Of a stretch of DNA of 64,000 nt, positions 48,414 through 57,444 are shown piece after piece. The position numbers were made by a program, and so were the translations under genes. The notes below the pieces were generated by a model. It made no database searches. It saw nothing but the letters and a program-made list of their open reading frames with translations, and was not told the DNA's origin. Source of the DNA: Streptomyces sp. M92 (GTDB lineage Bacteria; Actinomycetota; Actinomycetes; Streptomycetales; Streptomycetaceae); NCBI RefSeq assembly GCF_028473745.1, contig NZ_CP101137.1, forward strand, positions 3,162,001-3,226,000, read 5' to 3'. Position 1 is the stretch's first letter. Each line of letters starts with the position of its first letter.

Positions 48414-49343
48414 ATGGCCGGTCCAGCGTTCCGCGCCGCCGCCGTCAGGGTGCGCGTCCCCGCCACCAGCGCCAACCTCGGCCCGGGCTTCGACGCCCTC
48501 GGCCTCGCGCTGGGCTTGTACGACGACGTGGTCGTCCGGGTGGCCGACTCGGGGCTGCACATCGACATCGCGGGTGAGGGCAGCGAGACCCTGCCGCGCG
48601 ACGAGAACCACCTCCTCGTCCGCTCCCTGCGCACCGCCTTCGACCTGCTGGGCGGACAGCCGCGCGGCCTGGAGATCGTCTGCGCCAACCGCATCCCGCA
48701 CGGCCGCGGTCTCGGCTCGTCCTCCGCCGCCATCTGCGCGGGCATCGTCGCCGCGCGCGCGGTGACCATAGGCGGCGAGGCCCGCCTCGACGACGCCGCG
48801 CTCCTCGACCTCGCCACCGAGATCGAGGGCCACCCCGACAACGTCGCGGCCTGTCTGCTGGGCGGCTTCACCCTGTCCTGGATGGAGTCCGGCGCCGCCA
48901 GGGCGATCAGGATGCAGCCCGCCGATTCCATCGTTCCGGTGGTTTTCGTGCCCGGAAAGCCGGTACTGACGGAGACCGCCCGCGGTCTCCTCCCGCGCAC
49001 CGTCCCGCACGTCGACGCCGCCGCCAACGCCGGCCGCGCCGCGCTGCTCGTCGAGGCCCTCACCAGGCGCCCCGAGCTGCTGCTGCCGGCCACCGAGGAC
49101 CGTCTGCACCAGGAGTACCGCGCGCCGGCCATGCCAGAGAGCGCGGCGCTGGTGGAGCGGCTGCGTGCGGACGGCATCCCCGCGGTGATCTCCGGCGCGG
49201 GGCCCACGGTGATGGCACTGGCCGACGCCGACACGGCCGACAAGGTCGAGGCGCTGGCCGGCACGGACTGGGCGGCCAACCGGCTCGACCTGGACCAGCA
49301 GGGCGCGAGCGTCCTGCCCCTGGCGACCTCCAGCGACATCTAG
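48414..49343 (+). CDS. thrB: Homoserine kinase
   Basis: A 309-residue GHMP kinase that phosphorylates homoserine before threonine synthase. The ATP loop PHGRGLGSSSAAICAG and the N-terminal PATSANLGPGFDALG motif are diagnostic, and the C-terminal SGAGPT motif is present. The ATG at 48414 lies about 12 bases after AAGGAG. Separated from thrC by 349 bp. Confidence 0.97.
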   Translation: MAGPAFRAAAVRVRVPATSANLGPGFDALGLALGLYDDVVVRVADSGLHIDIAGEGSETLPRDENHLLVRSLRTAFDLLGGQPRGLEIVCANRIPHGRGLGSSSAAICAGIVAARAVTIGGEARLDDAALLDLATEIEGHPDNVAACLLGGFTLSWMESGAARAIRMQPADSIVPVVFVPGKPVLTETARGLLPRTVPHVDAAANAGRAALLVEALTRRPELLLPATEDRLHQEYRAPAMPESAALVERLRADGIPAVISGAGPTVMALADADTADKVEALAGTDWAANRLDLDQQGASVLPLATSSDI

Positions 49344-49753
49344 ACGCGTGGGTTGCCGGATTTCGAGAGGGGGAATGTTTGTTGGATCCGGTAGTGTTAA
49401 CCTCAAGTCTGCACCCGACCCCACCATGGCGAGGTGCCTCGTGTCCCCGTCCGGGACAGACATTCTTCCGGGAGCCCCCCAAGCCGCATTGTGCAGTGGA
49501 CGTCGTACGTGGTCAGTACGGCCGACGCGGACACTGAGCGGCCCGCCGGGCAGGTTTCGGAACAGGTGCGACCACGCCGCGTGACACAGACACCGGGTGC
49601 CACGGCCAGGGGGCGCGCCATCACCAGATATCTCTTCCGCCGTTCAGGCGGACCACCGCCCCGGCACGGTTCGCACAGCAAGGACCGAAGCCGGACAGCA
49701 CAACCGGTCGCCGAGCCAGACAGGCCGACGTCCGCTCCAGGGAAGGACCCTTC
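49344..49753 (+). promoter_or_regulatory. Long leader upstream of rho
   Basis: This 410-bp gap should hold the rho promoter and a long untranslated leader. TAGTGT at 49392-49397 is a possible -10. A small hairpin (GTCCC-N5-GGGAC, 49443-49457) and a 52-codon ATG frame from 49426 without ribosome site lie inside. Long rho leaders allow Rho-dependent autoregulation in other bacteria; that this happens here is inference. Confidence 0.5.
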
Positions 49754-51820
49754 GTGAGCGACACCACCGATCTGATGGGCGCACGTGTCGAGGAGACCGC
49801 TGCCGCGCCCGCCACGGACGCCTCCGCGCCTGCCACCGGTGCCGGCTCCCGGCGGCGCCGCGGTACCGGCCTCGAGGGCATGGTGCTGGCCGAGCTGCAG
49901 CAGGTCGCATCCGGCCTCGGCATCAGGGGCACCGCGCGTATGCGCAAGAGTCAGCTGATCGAGGTCATCAAGGAGGCGCAGGCCGCCGGGGGAGCCCCCG
50001 CCAAGGCCGCGCCCGCCGCCGCGGACACCGCCGGCGAGACCAAGCCCAAGCGCCGCACCACCTCCCGTACCCGTACGGGTGACGAGGCCCCCGCCGAGAA
50101 GGCGGAGAAGGCCGAGAAGTCCGGCAAGGCGGAGAAGGCCGGGAAGAAGGCGGACAAGACGGCCGCCGACAAGGCCGCCGCCCAGCAGCAGATCGAGATC
50201 CCCGGTCAGCCGTCCCCGAAGGTCTCGCCCTCGGGCGAGACGGCCGGCGGGGCCGGTGACGAGGCCCCCGCCGAGCGCCGGCGCCGCCGGGCCACCGCCG
50301 ACGCGGGCAGCCCGTCCGCGGCCACCGAGACCGTGGCCGTGGAGACCCGCGCCGAGCCGAAGGCCGAGTCGTCGGCCCAGCAGCAGGGCCAGGGCCACCA
50401 GCAGGGCCAGGGCGACTCCCGCTCCGACGGCGAGGGCGGCGAGGGCCGCCGCCGCGACCGCCGCGACCGCGGCCGGGACCGCGACCGCCGGGGCAAGGGC
50501 GACGACCAGAACCAGGGCGGCCAGCAGGGCCGCCAGCAGGGCGGCGGCCGTCAGGACCGCCAGCAGGACGACGGCTACGACGACGACGGCGGCGGCCGCC
50601 GCGGCCGTCGGGGCCGGTACCGGGACCGCCGGGGCCGCCGCGGACGCGACGACGTGCAGGAGCCGCAGATCGCCGAGGACGACGTCCTGATCCCCGTCGC
50701 GGGCATCCTGGACATCCTCGACAACTACGCGTTCATCCGCACCTCCGGCTACCTGCCGGGCCCGAACGACGTGTACGTCTCCCTCGCCCAGGTCCGCAAG
50801 AACGGCCTGCGCAAGGGCGACCACATTACCGGTGCCGTGCGCCAGCCCAAGGAGGGCGAGCGCCGCGAGAAGTTCAACGCGCTGGTGCGCCTGGACTCCG
50901 TCAACGGCATGGCGCCCGAACACGGCCGCGGCCGCCCGGAGTTCAACAAGCTCACCCCGCTGTACCCGCAGGACCGCCTCCGCCTGGAGACGGACCCGGG
51001 CGTCCTCACCACCCGCATCATCGACCTCGTCGCGCCGATCGGTAAGGGCCAGCGCGGTCTGATCGTGGCCCCGCCGAAGACCGGCAAGACCATGATCATG
51101 CAGGCGATCGCCAACGCGATCACGCACAACAACCCCGAGTGCCACCTGATGGTCGTCCTCGTCGACGAGCGTCCGGAAGAGGTCACCGACATGCAGCGGT
51201 CGGTGAAGGGCGAGGTCATCTCCTCGACCTTCGACCGCCCGGCCGAGGACCACACCACGGTCGCCGAGCTCGCCATCGAGCGTGCCAAGCGCCTGGTGGA
51301 GCTGGGTCACGACGTCGTCGTCCTGCTCGACTCGATCACCCGTCTGGGCCGCGCGTACAACCTCGCCGCCCCCGCCTCCGGCCGCATCCTGTCCGGTGGT
51401 GTCGACTCGACCGCCCTCTACCCGCCGAAGCGCTTCTTCGGTGCGGCCCGCAACATCGAGGACGGCGGCTCGCTGACCATCCTCGCCACCGCCCTGGTGG
51501 ACACCGGGTCCCGCATGGACGAGGTCATCTTCGAGGAGTTCAAGGGCACCGGCAACGCCGAGCTCAAGCTCGACCGGAAGCTCGCCGACAAGCGCATCTT
51601 CCCGGCGGTGGACGTCGACGCGTCCGGCACCCGCAAGGAGGAGATCCTGCTCGGCAGCGAGGAGCTCGCCGTCACCTGGAAGCTGCGCCGGGTGCTGCAC
51701 GCCCTCGACCAGCAGCAGGCGATCGAGCTGCTCCTCGACAAGATGAAGCAGACCAAGTCGAACGTCGAGTTCCTGATGCAGATCCAGAAGACGACGCCGA
51801 CCCCGGGCAACGGCGACTGA
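49754..51820 (+). CDS. rho: Transcription termination factor Rho with long Arg/Gly-rich insertion
   Basis: A 688-residue Rho helicase. The N-terminal helical Rho_N domain (residues 35-75) is followed by about 230 residues of Lys/Ala then Arg/Gly/Asp/Gln-rich low complexity, then the RNA-binding cold-shock-like domain (from about residue 303) and the ATPase with Walker A at 439-446 (APPKTGKT), DERPEEV and [13 protein letters not shown]. Actinobacterial Rho proteins commonly carry such an insert, which adds RNA contacts. GTG start with AAGGA upstream. A strong hairpin follows. Confidence 0.98.
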   Translation: MSDTTDLMGARVEETAAAPATDASAPATGAGSRRRRGTGLEGMVLAELQQVASGLGIRGTARMRKSQLIEVIKEAQAAGGAPAKAAPAAADTAGETKPKRRTTSRTRTGDEAPAEKAEKAEKSGKAEKAGKKADKTAADKAAAQQQIEIPGQPSPKVSPSGETAGGAGDEAPAERRRRRATADAGSPSAATETVAVETRAEPKAESSAQQQGQGHQQGQGDSRSDGEGGEGRRRDRRDRGRDRDRRGKGDDQNQGGQQGRQQGGGRQDRQQDDGYDDDGGGRRGRRGRYRDRRGRRGRDDVQEPQIAEDDVLIPVAGILDILDNYAFIRTSGYLPGPNDVYVSLAQVRKNGLRKGDHITGAVRQPKEGERREKFNALVRLDSVNGMAPEHGRGRPEFNKLTPLYPQDRLRLETDPGVLTTRIIDLVAPIGKGQRGLIVAPPKTGKTMIMQAIANAITHNNPECHLMVVLVDERPEEVTDMQRSVKGEVISSTFDRPAEDHTTVAELAIERAKRLVELGHDVVVLLDSITRLGRAYNLAAPASGRILSGGVDSTALYPPKRFFGAARNIEDGGSLTILATALVDTGSRMDEVIFEEFKGTGNAELKLDRKLADKRIFPAVDVDASGTRKEEILLGSEELAVTWKLRRVLHALDQQQAIELLLDKMKQTKSNVEFLMQIQKTTPTPGNGD

Positions 51821-51880
51821 GCCACCGCCGGGCTCTCCACTGAAGGCCACCGAAGGCCGTCGAAAGCCTTCGAAGGCCAC

Positions 51881-51919
51881 CGAAGGGGCCGCCTCCCTCA
51901 CCGGGAGGCGGCCCCTTCG
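51881..51919 (+). terminator. Terminator of rho
   Basis: A perfect 17-bp stem (CGAAGGGGCCGCCTCCC and its complement) with a 5-nt loop starts 60 bp after the rho stop. Just before it, AAGGCC and CGAAGG units repeat in direct and inverted order (51843-51880). No T-tract follows. Confidence 0.85.
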
Positions 51920-52200
51920 TGCTGCGACCTTCGCCACAGGCCGCCGTCGCGCGACGGTCCGTGAACACTCTCCCGGGTGGCCACGGACCCGCAGGTCAGC
52001 GCCGGGGTCCGGCAGGCCGTGAGTACGGTCCGTGACCGATTGCCCACCTGGTCGCCACAGACCGTTGTGCAACCCTGTCCCGAGTTCCGCCGTCTCAGAC
52101 ACGGAGGGACCATGGTGAGGTACCGGCACAAACCCGCCGGAGCCGACCGGCCCGACCCTGAGCGCAGGGGGTAACCGACCGCACGAACACCGAGGAGCCC
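51920..52200. other. rho-LCP gene intergenic region
   Basis: About 280 bp beyond the rho terminator. It should hold the promoter of the LCP-family gene. A tiny frame at 52112-52174 (20 codons) has GGAGGG before its ATG; otherwise no gene is supported. Confidence 0.5.
52112..52174 (+). CDS. Candidate 20-residue leader peptide before the LCP gene
   Basis: An ATG with GGAGGG at good spacing opens a 20-codon frame ending 26 bp before the LCP gene. The product is basic (MVRYRHKPAG...). It could be a leader peptide. Only the ribosome site supports it. Confidence 0.3.
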   Translation: MVRYRHKPAGADRPDPERRG

Positions 52201-53349
52201 ATGTCAGCCGAGAGCACGCCGGATCCCGCGATACCCGGCCCCGGGCAGTCCCGCACCACCGGACCCGGCCGCCGGGGCAAGGGCCGTCGCCGCAAGCCCC
52301 CGGGCAAGCGGCGCAAGGCCCTGCTCATCGCGGCCTGGAGCGCGGCGGGCATCGTGGTCCTCGGCGGTACCGGCGCCGGAGTCGTGCTCTTCAAGCTCAA
52401 CGGCAACCTCCAGAGCGTCGACATCGACCAGGTGCTCGGCACCGACCGGCCGCGGAAGGCCGACAACGGGTCGCAGAACATCCTCGTGCTCGGCTCGGAC
52501 ACCCGCGCCGGCGGGAACGAGAAGCTCGGCGGCGGCACCGACGACGGCACCGCCCGCTCCGACACGGCGATGATCGTGCACGTCCACAAGGGCCACAAGA
52601 AGGCCAGCGTGGTCTCCATCCCGCGAGACACCCTCATCGACCGCCCCGAGTGCACCGACACCGACGGCGACGAGCACCCCGCGGCGAACGGCGTGATGTT
52701 CAACTCCGCCTACTCCACGGGCGGCGCCGCCTGCGCCGTGAAGACCGTCGAGTCGGTCAGCGGGCTGCGCATGGACCACTACCTGGAGGTCGACTTCAAG
52801 GGGTTCCAGCAGCTCATCGACGACCTCGGCGGCGTCGACGTCACCACCACCGAGGCCATCGAGGACCCCGACAGCCACCTCGACCTGCCCGCGGGCACCC
52901 ACACGCTCGACGGCGAACAGGCCCTCGGCCTGGTCCGCACCCGGCACGGCGTCGGCGACGGCTCCGACCTCGGCCGCATCCAGCTCCAGCAGGCCTTCGT
53001 CAAGGCACTGGTCGACCAGGTCAAGGACATCGGCCTGCTCGGCAACCCCAAGAAGCTGTACGACATCGCCGACACCGCCACCAAGACCGTGACCACCGAC
53101 TCCGACCTGGGCTCGGTGAACTCGCTGATGTCCTTCGCGACCGGTCTGAAGGGCATCACCCCCGACAACATGCACATGGTCACGATGCCGGTCGTCTACG
53201 ACCCCGCGGACCCGAACCGGGTCCTGCTGGAGAAGGCCAAGGCCGATCAGGTGTGGACGGCGCTCAAGAACGACAAGCCGATCCCGAAGGCGGCCACGGA
53301 GGGCACGGCCACCGGCGAGGCCAAGGGTGTCGTGAACGCGGCGGAATAG
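52201..53349 (+). CDS. LytR-CpsA-Psr (LCP) family cell-wall ligase
   Basis: A 382-residue type II membrane protein: basic cytoplasmic N-terminus, one membrane segment (about residues 40-62) and an extracellular LCP domain with NILVLGSDTRAG, arginine-containing SIPRDTLID and ALGLVRTRHGVGDGSDLGRIQLQQ. LCP enzymes transfer polymers such as teichoic acids or arabinogalactan-like glycans from lipid carriers to peptidoglycan. The ATG at 52201 has GAGGAG upstream. Streptomyces have many paralogues; the polymer is unknown. Confidence 0.94.
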   Translation: MSAESTPDPAIPGPGQSRTTGPGRRGKGRRRKPPGKRRKALLIAAWSAAGIVVLGGTGAGVVLFKLNGNLQSVDIDQVLGTDRPRKADNGSQNILVLGSDTRAGGNEKLGGGTDDGTARSDTAMIVHVHKGHKKASVVSIPRDTLIDRPECTDTDGDEHPAANGVMFNSAYSTGGAACAVKTVESVSGLRMDHYLEVDFKGFQQLIDDLGGVDVTTTEAIEDPDSHLDLPAGTHTLDGEQALGLVRTRHGVGDGSDLGRIQLQQAFVKALVDQVKDIGLLGNPKKLYDIADTATKTVTTDSDLGSVNSLMSFATGLKGITPDNMHMVTMPVVYDPADPNRVLLEKAKADQVWTALKNDKPIPKAATEGTATGEAKGVVNAAE

Positions 53350-53472
53350 ATGACGGCGGCCCCCGGTTTTGGGGGATGGACCCAGTCCTGGCAGACTGGA
53401 CCGTCGGCCCCGGTTCACGCTCCCGCATCCCGCGGCAGCGACCCGGCGCCCTCCCGAACCTAGGAGACACCC

Positions 53473-53697
53473 TTGAAGCGCGACATCCACCCCGAGTACG
53501 TCGAGACGCAGGTCAGCTGCACCTGTGGCGCGTCGTTCACCACCCGCAGCACCATCGACAGCGGCACCATCCGCGCCGAGGTCTGCTCCGAGTGCCACCC
53601 GTTCTACACGGGCAAGCAGAAGATCCTCGACACCGGTGGCCGCGTGGCCCGCTTCGAGGCCCGCTTCGGCAAGGCTGCCGCCGGCTCCAAGAAGTAG
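53473..53697 (+). CDS. rpmE: 50S ribosomal protein L31 (zinc type)
   Basis: A 74-residue L31 of the zinc-binding C+ type: CTCG at residues 16-19 and CSEC about 20 residues later supply the Cys ligands. The start is TTG at 53473 with AGGAG upstream, since MKRDIHPEY is the conserved N-terminus. C+ L31 stores zinc and is replaced under zinc starvation by a C- paralogue. A classic rho-independent terminator follows. Confidence 0.97.
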   Translation: MKRDIHPEYVETQVSCTCGASFTTRSTIDSGTIRAEVCSECHPFYTGKQKILDTGGRVARFEARFGKAAAGSKK

Positions 53698-53709
53698 CGA
53701 GCCACCGAT

Positions 53710-53762
53710 CGCCGGTCCACGGCCGCGCCCCCAGCCGGGGGAGCGCCGGGACCGGCGTTTTT
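53710..53762 (+). terminator. Rho-independent terminator after rpmE
   Basis: A 9-bp outer stem (CGCCGGTCC with GGACCGGCG), an inner G/C hairpin and a five-T run (53758-53762) give a textbook intrinsic terminator. It isolates rpmE, or attenuates read-through into prfA. Confidence 0.92.
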
Positions 53763-53805
53763 GGTCGCCCGCCTTCCCCTTCCAAGCAGTAAGCAGGAGC
53801 CCAAG

Positions 53806-54882
53806 ATGTTCGAGGCCGTCGAGGAACTCGTCGCCGAGCACGCCGACCTGGAGAAGAAGCTCGCCGACCCGTCGGTCCACTCCGACCAGGCGAACGCGCG
53901 CAAGCTGAACAAGCGGTACGCCGAGCTCACCCCGATCGTCGCCACGTTCCGCTCCTGGAAGCAGACCGGCGACGACATCGAGACCGCGCGCGAGCTGGCC
54001 GCCGACGACCCCGACTTCGCCGCCGAGGTCAAGGAGCTGGACAAGCAGCGTGACGAGCTCACCGAGAAGCTCCGCCTGCTCCTCGTCCCGCGCGACCCCA
54101 GCGACGACAAGGACGTCATCCTCGAGATCAAGGCGGGCGCGGGCGGCGACGAGTCCGCCCTGTTCGCCGGTGACCTGCTGCGCATGTACCTGCGCTACGC
54201 CGAGCGCGTCGGCTGGAAGACCGAGATCATCGACTCCACCGAGTCCGAGCTGGGCGGCTACAAGGACGTCCAGGTCGCCGTGAAGACCAAGGGCGGCCAG
54301 GGCGCCACCGAGCCCGGCCAGGGTGTCTGGGCGCGGCTGAAGTACGAGGGCGGCGTGCACCGCGTGCAGCGCGTGCCGGCCACCGAGTCGCAGGGCCGCA
54401 TCCACACCTCCGCGGCCGGTGTCCTCGTGACCCCCGAGGCCGAGGAGATCGACGTCGAGATCAACCCCAACGACCTGCGCATCGACGTCTACCGGTCCTC
54501 CGGCCCCGGCGGCCAGTCCGTCAACACCACCGACTCCGCCGTGCGCATCACGCACATCCCGACCGGAGTCGTCGCCTCCTGCCAGAACGAGAAGAGCCAG
54601 CTGCAGAACAAGGAGCAGGCGATGCGTATCCTGCGCTCCAGGCTGCTCGCGGCGGCGCAGGAGGAGGCGGAGAAGGAGGCCGCGGACGCCCGCCGCAGCC
54701 AGGTCCGCACCGTCGACCGCTCCGAGAAGATCCGTACGTACAACTTCCCGGAGAACCGCATCTCGGACCACCGCGTCGGCTTCAAGGCGTACAACCTGGA
54801 CCAGGTCCTGGACGGCGACCTCGACTCGGTGATCCAGGCCTGCGTCGACGCGGACTCGGCCGCCAAGCTGGCCGCCGCGTAA
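53806..54882 (+). CDS. prfA: Peptide chain release factor 1
   Basis: A 358-residue RF1 recognising UAA and UAG. The GGQ motif at 235-237 ([18 protein letters not shown]) catalyses peptide release; the codon-recognition region holds [15 protein letters not shown]. The ATG at 53806 has CAGGAG upstream; a longer frame from 53761 starts in the terminator. prmC, which methylates the GGQ glutamine, follows 81 bp later. Confidence 0.98.
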   Translation: MFEAVEELVAEHADLEKKLADPSVHSDQANARKLNKRYAELTPIVATFRSWKQTGDDIETARELAADDPDFAAEVKELDKQRDELTEKLRLLLVPRDPSDDKDVILEIKAGAGGDESALFAGDLLRMYLRYAERVGWKTEIIDSTESELGGYKDVQVAVKTKGGQGATEPGQGVWARLKYEGGVHRVQRVPATESQGRIHTSAAGVLVTPEAEEIDVEINPNDLRIDVYRSSGPGGQSVNTTDSAVRITHIPTGVVASCQNEKSQLQNKEQAMRILRSRLLAAAQEEAEKEAADARRSQVRTVDRSEKIRTYNFPENRISDHRVGFKAYNLDQVLDGDLDSVIQACVDADSAAKLAAA

Positions 54883-54963
54883 ACCCCGACGCGCCGCCCG
54901 CGCCCCGCACCCGTACCGCCGCACCACTCGCACCGGACAACAGCTCAGCCCCGGAGGACCAGC

Positions 54964-55809
54964 GTGAACCTGCTGCTCATGGAGGTGGCCCAGGCCACCC
55001 AGCGGCTGGCCGACGCCGGCGTGCCCTCGCCGCGCACCGACGCGGAGGAGCTCGCCGCGTACCTGCACGGCGTCAAGCGGGGCGAGCTGCACACCGTGCC
55101 GGACGCGGACTTCGACGCCCGGTACTGGGAGGTCGTCGCCCGCCGCGAGGCGCGCGAGCCGCTCCAGCACATCACCGGCCGCGCCTACTTCCGCTACCTG
55201 GAGCTCCAGGTGGGCCCCGGAGTCTTCGTGCCCCGCCCCGAGACGGAGTCCGTCGTCGGCTGGGCCATAGACGCCGTGCGCGCCATGGACGTCGTCGAGC
55301 CCTGCATCGTCGACCTGTGCACCGGCTCGGGCGCCATCGCGCTCGCCCTCGCACAGGAGGTGCCGCGCTCACGCGTGTACGCAGTGGAGCTGTCCGAGGA
55401 CGCCCTGAAGTGGACCCGGAAGAACATGGAGGGGTCCAGGGTGGAACTGCGCCAGGGCGACGCCCTGACGGCCTTCCCGGACCTCGACGGCCAGGTCGAC
55501 CTGGTGGTCTCCAACCCGCCGTACATCCCACTCACCGAGTGGGAGTACGTCGCCCCCGAGGCCCGCGACCACGATCCCGAGCTGGCCCTGTTCTCCGGCG
55601 AGGACGGCCTCGACCTGATCCGGGGCCTGGAACGCACCGCGCACCGCCTGCTGCGCCCCGGCGGGGTCGTCGTCGTCGAGCACGCCGACACCCAGGGCGG
55701 CCAGGTGCCGTGGATCTTCACCGAGGAGCGGGGCTGGGCCGACGCGGCCGACCACCCCGACCTCAACAACCGTCCCCGCTTCGCCACGGCCCGCAAGGCG
55801 CTGCCGTGA
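54964..55809 (+). CDS. prmC: Release factor glutamine methyltransferase
   Basis: A 281-residue SAM-dependent methyltransferase modifying the GGQ glutamine of release factors. Residues include the SAM loop DLCTGSGAIALAL and the NPPY motif at 184-187, which holds the glutamine side chain. The GTG at 54964 has GGAGGA upstream. It lies with its substrate gene prfA, as in most bacteria. Confidence 0.97.
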   Translation: MNLLLMEVAQATQRLADAGVPSPRTDAEELAAYLHGVKRGELHTVPDADFDARYWEVVARREAREPLQHITGRAYFRYLELQVGPGVFVPRPETESVVGWAIDAVRAMDVVEPCIVDLCTGSGAIALALAQEVPRSRVYAVELSEDALKWTRKNMEGSRVELRQGDALTAFPDLDGQVDLVVSNPPYIPLTEWEYVAPEARDHDPELALFSGEDGLDLIRGLERTAHRLLRPGGVVVVEHADTQGGQVPWIFTEERGWADAADHPDLNNRPRFATARKALP

Positions 55810-55859
55810 GCACCGAACCGACTTCAACCCCGCAGTACGTGTACGAGGAGGCCCGCTAG

Positions 55860-56507
55860 ATGGCACGGCGATACGACACCAACGACGCGACCGACCGTGT
55901 GACCGGTCTGCGCGAGGCCGCGTCCGCCGTCCGCCGTGGCGAGCTCGTGGTGCTGCCGACGGACACCGTGTACGGCATCGGCGCCGACGCCTTCACCGCG
56001 GAGGCCGTCGGCGACCTGCTGGAGGCCAAGGGCCGGGGCCGCAACATGCCCTCGCCCGTCCTCATCGGCTCGCCGAACACCCTGCACGGCCTGGTCACCG
56101 ACTTCTCCGAGATGGCCTGGGAGCTGGTCGACGCCTTCTGGCCGGGCGCGCTGACGCTGGTCGCCAAGCACCAGCCGTCCCTCCAGTGGGACCTGGGCGA
56201 GACCCGGGGCACGGTCGCCGTCCGCATGCCGCTGCACCCGGTCGCCATCGAGCTGCTCACCGAGGTCGGCCCCATGGCCGTCTCCTCCGCCAACCTCACC
56301 GGCCACCCTGCGCCCGAGGACTGCGACGCCGCCCAGCAGATGCTCGGCGACTCCGTCTCCGTCTACCTCGACGGCGGCCCCACCCCCGGCATCGTCCCGT
56401 CGTCCATCGTCGACGTCACCCGCGAGGTGCCCGTGCTGCTGCGCGCGGGCGCGCTGTCGGCCGAGGAGCTGCGCAAGGTAGTACCCGACCTCGAGGTGGC
56501 GAATTGA
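55860..56507 (+). CDS. L-threonylcarbamoyladenylate synthase (Sua5/YrdC/YwlC family)
   Basis: A 215-residue YrdC-like enzyme making threonylcarbamoyl-AMP for the t6A modification of tRNAs reading ANN codons. Typical motifs are VVLPTDTVYGIGADA, FWPGALTLV and the SSANLTGHPAP stretch. The ATG at 55860 lies 50 bp after prmC. This prfA-prmC-sua5 order is widely conserved. Confidence 0.95.
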   Translation: MARRYDTNDATDRVTGLREAASAVRRGELVVLPTDTVYGIGADAFTAEAVGDLLEAKGRGRNMPSPVLIGSPNTLHGLVTDFSEMAWELVDAFWPGALTLVAKHQPSLQWDLGETRGTVAVRMPLHPVAIELLTEVGPMAVSSANLTGHPAPEDCDAAQQMLGDSVSVYLDGGPTPGIVPSSIVDVTREVPVLLRAGALSAEELRKVVPDLEVAN

Positions 56508-57184
56508 CGGCCCCTGAGACGGGGCGTGGCATAGGCAACGGGGAACGCGCCGCGGAGCTCACGACGACGTTCGTCGGTCTGCCGCGCGACAGCTTCCGCA
56601 TCCTCCACGTCAGCACCGGAAACGTCTGCCGCTCGCCCATCACCGAGCGGCTGACCCGGCATTTCGTGACGGAGCGGCTCGGTGTGCTGGGCGGCGGCCT
56701 CATCGTGGAGAGCGCGGGCACCTGGGGCCACGAGGGCGCGCCCATGGAGGCGAACGCGGAGACGGTCCTCGCCGACTTCGGCGCGGACGCGGCCGGCTTC
56801 ACCGGGCGCGAGCTGCTCGACGAGCACGTGATCCGCGCCGACCTGGTCCTCACCGCGACCCGGGATCACCGCGCGCAGGTCATCTCCATGGGCCACTCGG
56901 CCGGGCTGCGCACCTTCACCCTGAAGGAGTTCACCCGCCTGGTGAACGCCATCGACCCCGCGACGCTGCCGTCCCTGGAGGACGGCGTGGTCGTCCGCGC
57001 ACGCGCCCTGGTGCGCGCGGCGGCGGCGCTGCGCGGGTGGCTGCTGGCCCCCACGGCGGAGGCGGACGAGGTGTACGACCCGTACGGGGCGCCGCTGACG
57101 TTCTTCCGGTCGGTGGGTGACGAGATACACCAGGCGCTGGATCCGGTGGTGACGGCGTTGACGGGGGTTCGCGCGCGGGCGTGA
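56504..57184 (+). CDS. Low-molecular-weight phosphotyrosine phosphatase-like protein with Ser in place of the nucleophile Cys
   Basis: A 226-residue protein of the LMW-PTP/arsenate reductase fold. The P-loop reads S37-T-G-N-V-C-R43-SP, while the family has Cys at the first position; the codon is AGC. The general-acid loop DPY (D193) is kept. Translation starts at TTG 56504 overlapping the previous stop, with GAGGTGG upstream. With Ser as nucleophile, normal phosphatase chemistry is unlikely, so a binding role is possible. Its last part is duplicated downstream. Confidence 0.85.
   Translation: MTAPETGRGIGNGERAAELTTTFVGLPRDSFRILHVSTGNVCRSPITERLTRHFVTERLGVLGGGLIVESAGTWGHEGAPMEANAETVLADFGADAAGFTGRELLDEHVIRADLVLTATRDHRAQVISMGHSAGLRTFTLKEFTRLVNAIDPATLPSLEDGVVVRARALVRAAAALRGWLLAPTAEADEVYDPYGAPLTFFRSVGDEIHQALDPVVTALTGVRARA
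57080..57134 (+). repeat. Direct repeat copy A (inside phosphatase-like gene)
   Basis: These 55 bp encode the PYGAPLTFFRSVGDEIHQ segment of the phosphatase-like protein. They recur 213 bp downstream with about four mismatches. Confidence 0.92.
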
Positions 57185-57292
57185 GGCCGGCCGGTGCGGG
57201 ACGCGGACCGGCGGGCACGGCCGCCGTGGCGTCGCGATGCCCGGGTGGCCCGCCGGGGCCGAGCGGTGCGAGGGGCGCGTCGGGGTCGGGTT

Positions 57293-57347
57293 CCGTACGG
57301 GGCGCCGCTGACGTTCTTCCGGTCGGTGGGCGACGAGACGCACCAGG
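57293..57347 (+). repeat. Direct repeat copy B (noncoding, upstream of glyA)
   Basis: A near-identical copy of the 3' part of the phosphatase-like gene lies in the gap before glyA. It has no start codon context and appears to be a leftover of a local duplication. Confidence 0.92.
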
Positions 57348-57444
57348 GGCGTAGGGGCACCGTCGTGCGGGGATGCCGGGCGGCTTTCGCGTGCCGGGCC
57401 TACATTGGTCGTACGTCACCGTCGACGCACGCCCGGAGCGCACC

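Noticed and set aside
49403..52129. 908-codon frame antisense to rho
   Set aside because: Antisense shadow with runs of Ala/Val/Leu produced by the complement of the Arg/Gly-rich rho insert.
51977..52174. 65-codon frame upstream of the LCP gene
   Set aside because: GTG lacks a ribosome site and the sequence resembles nothing; only the terminal 20-codon ATG frame has any support.
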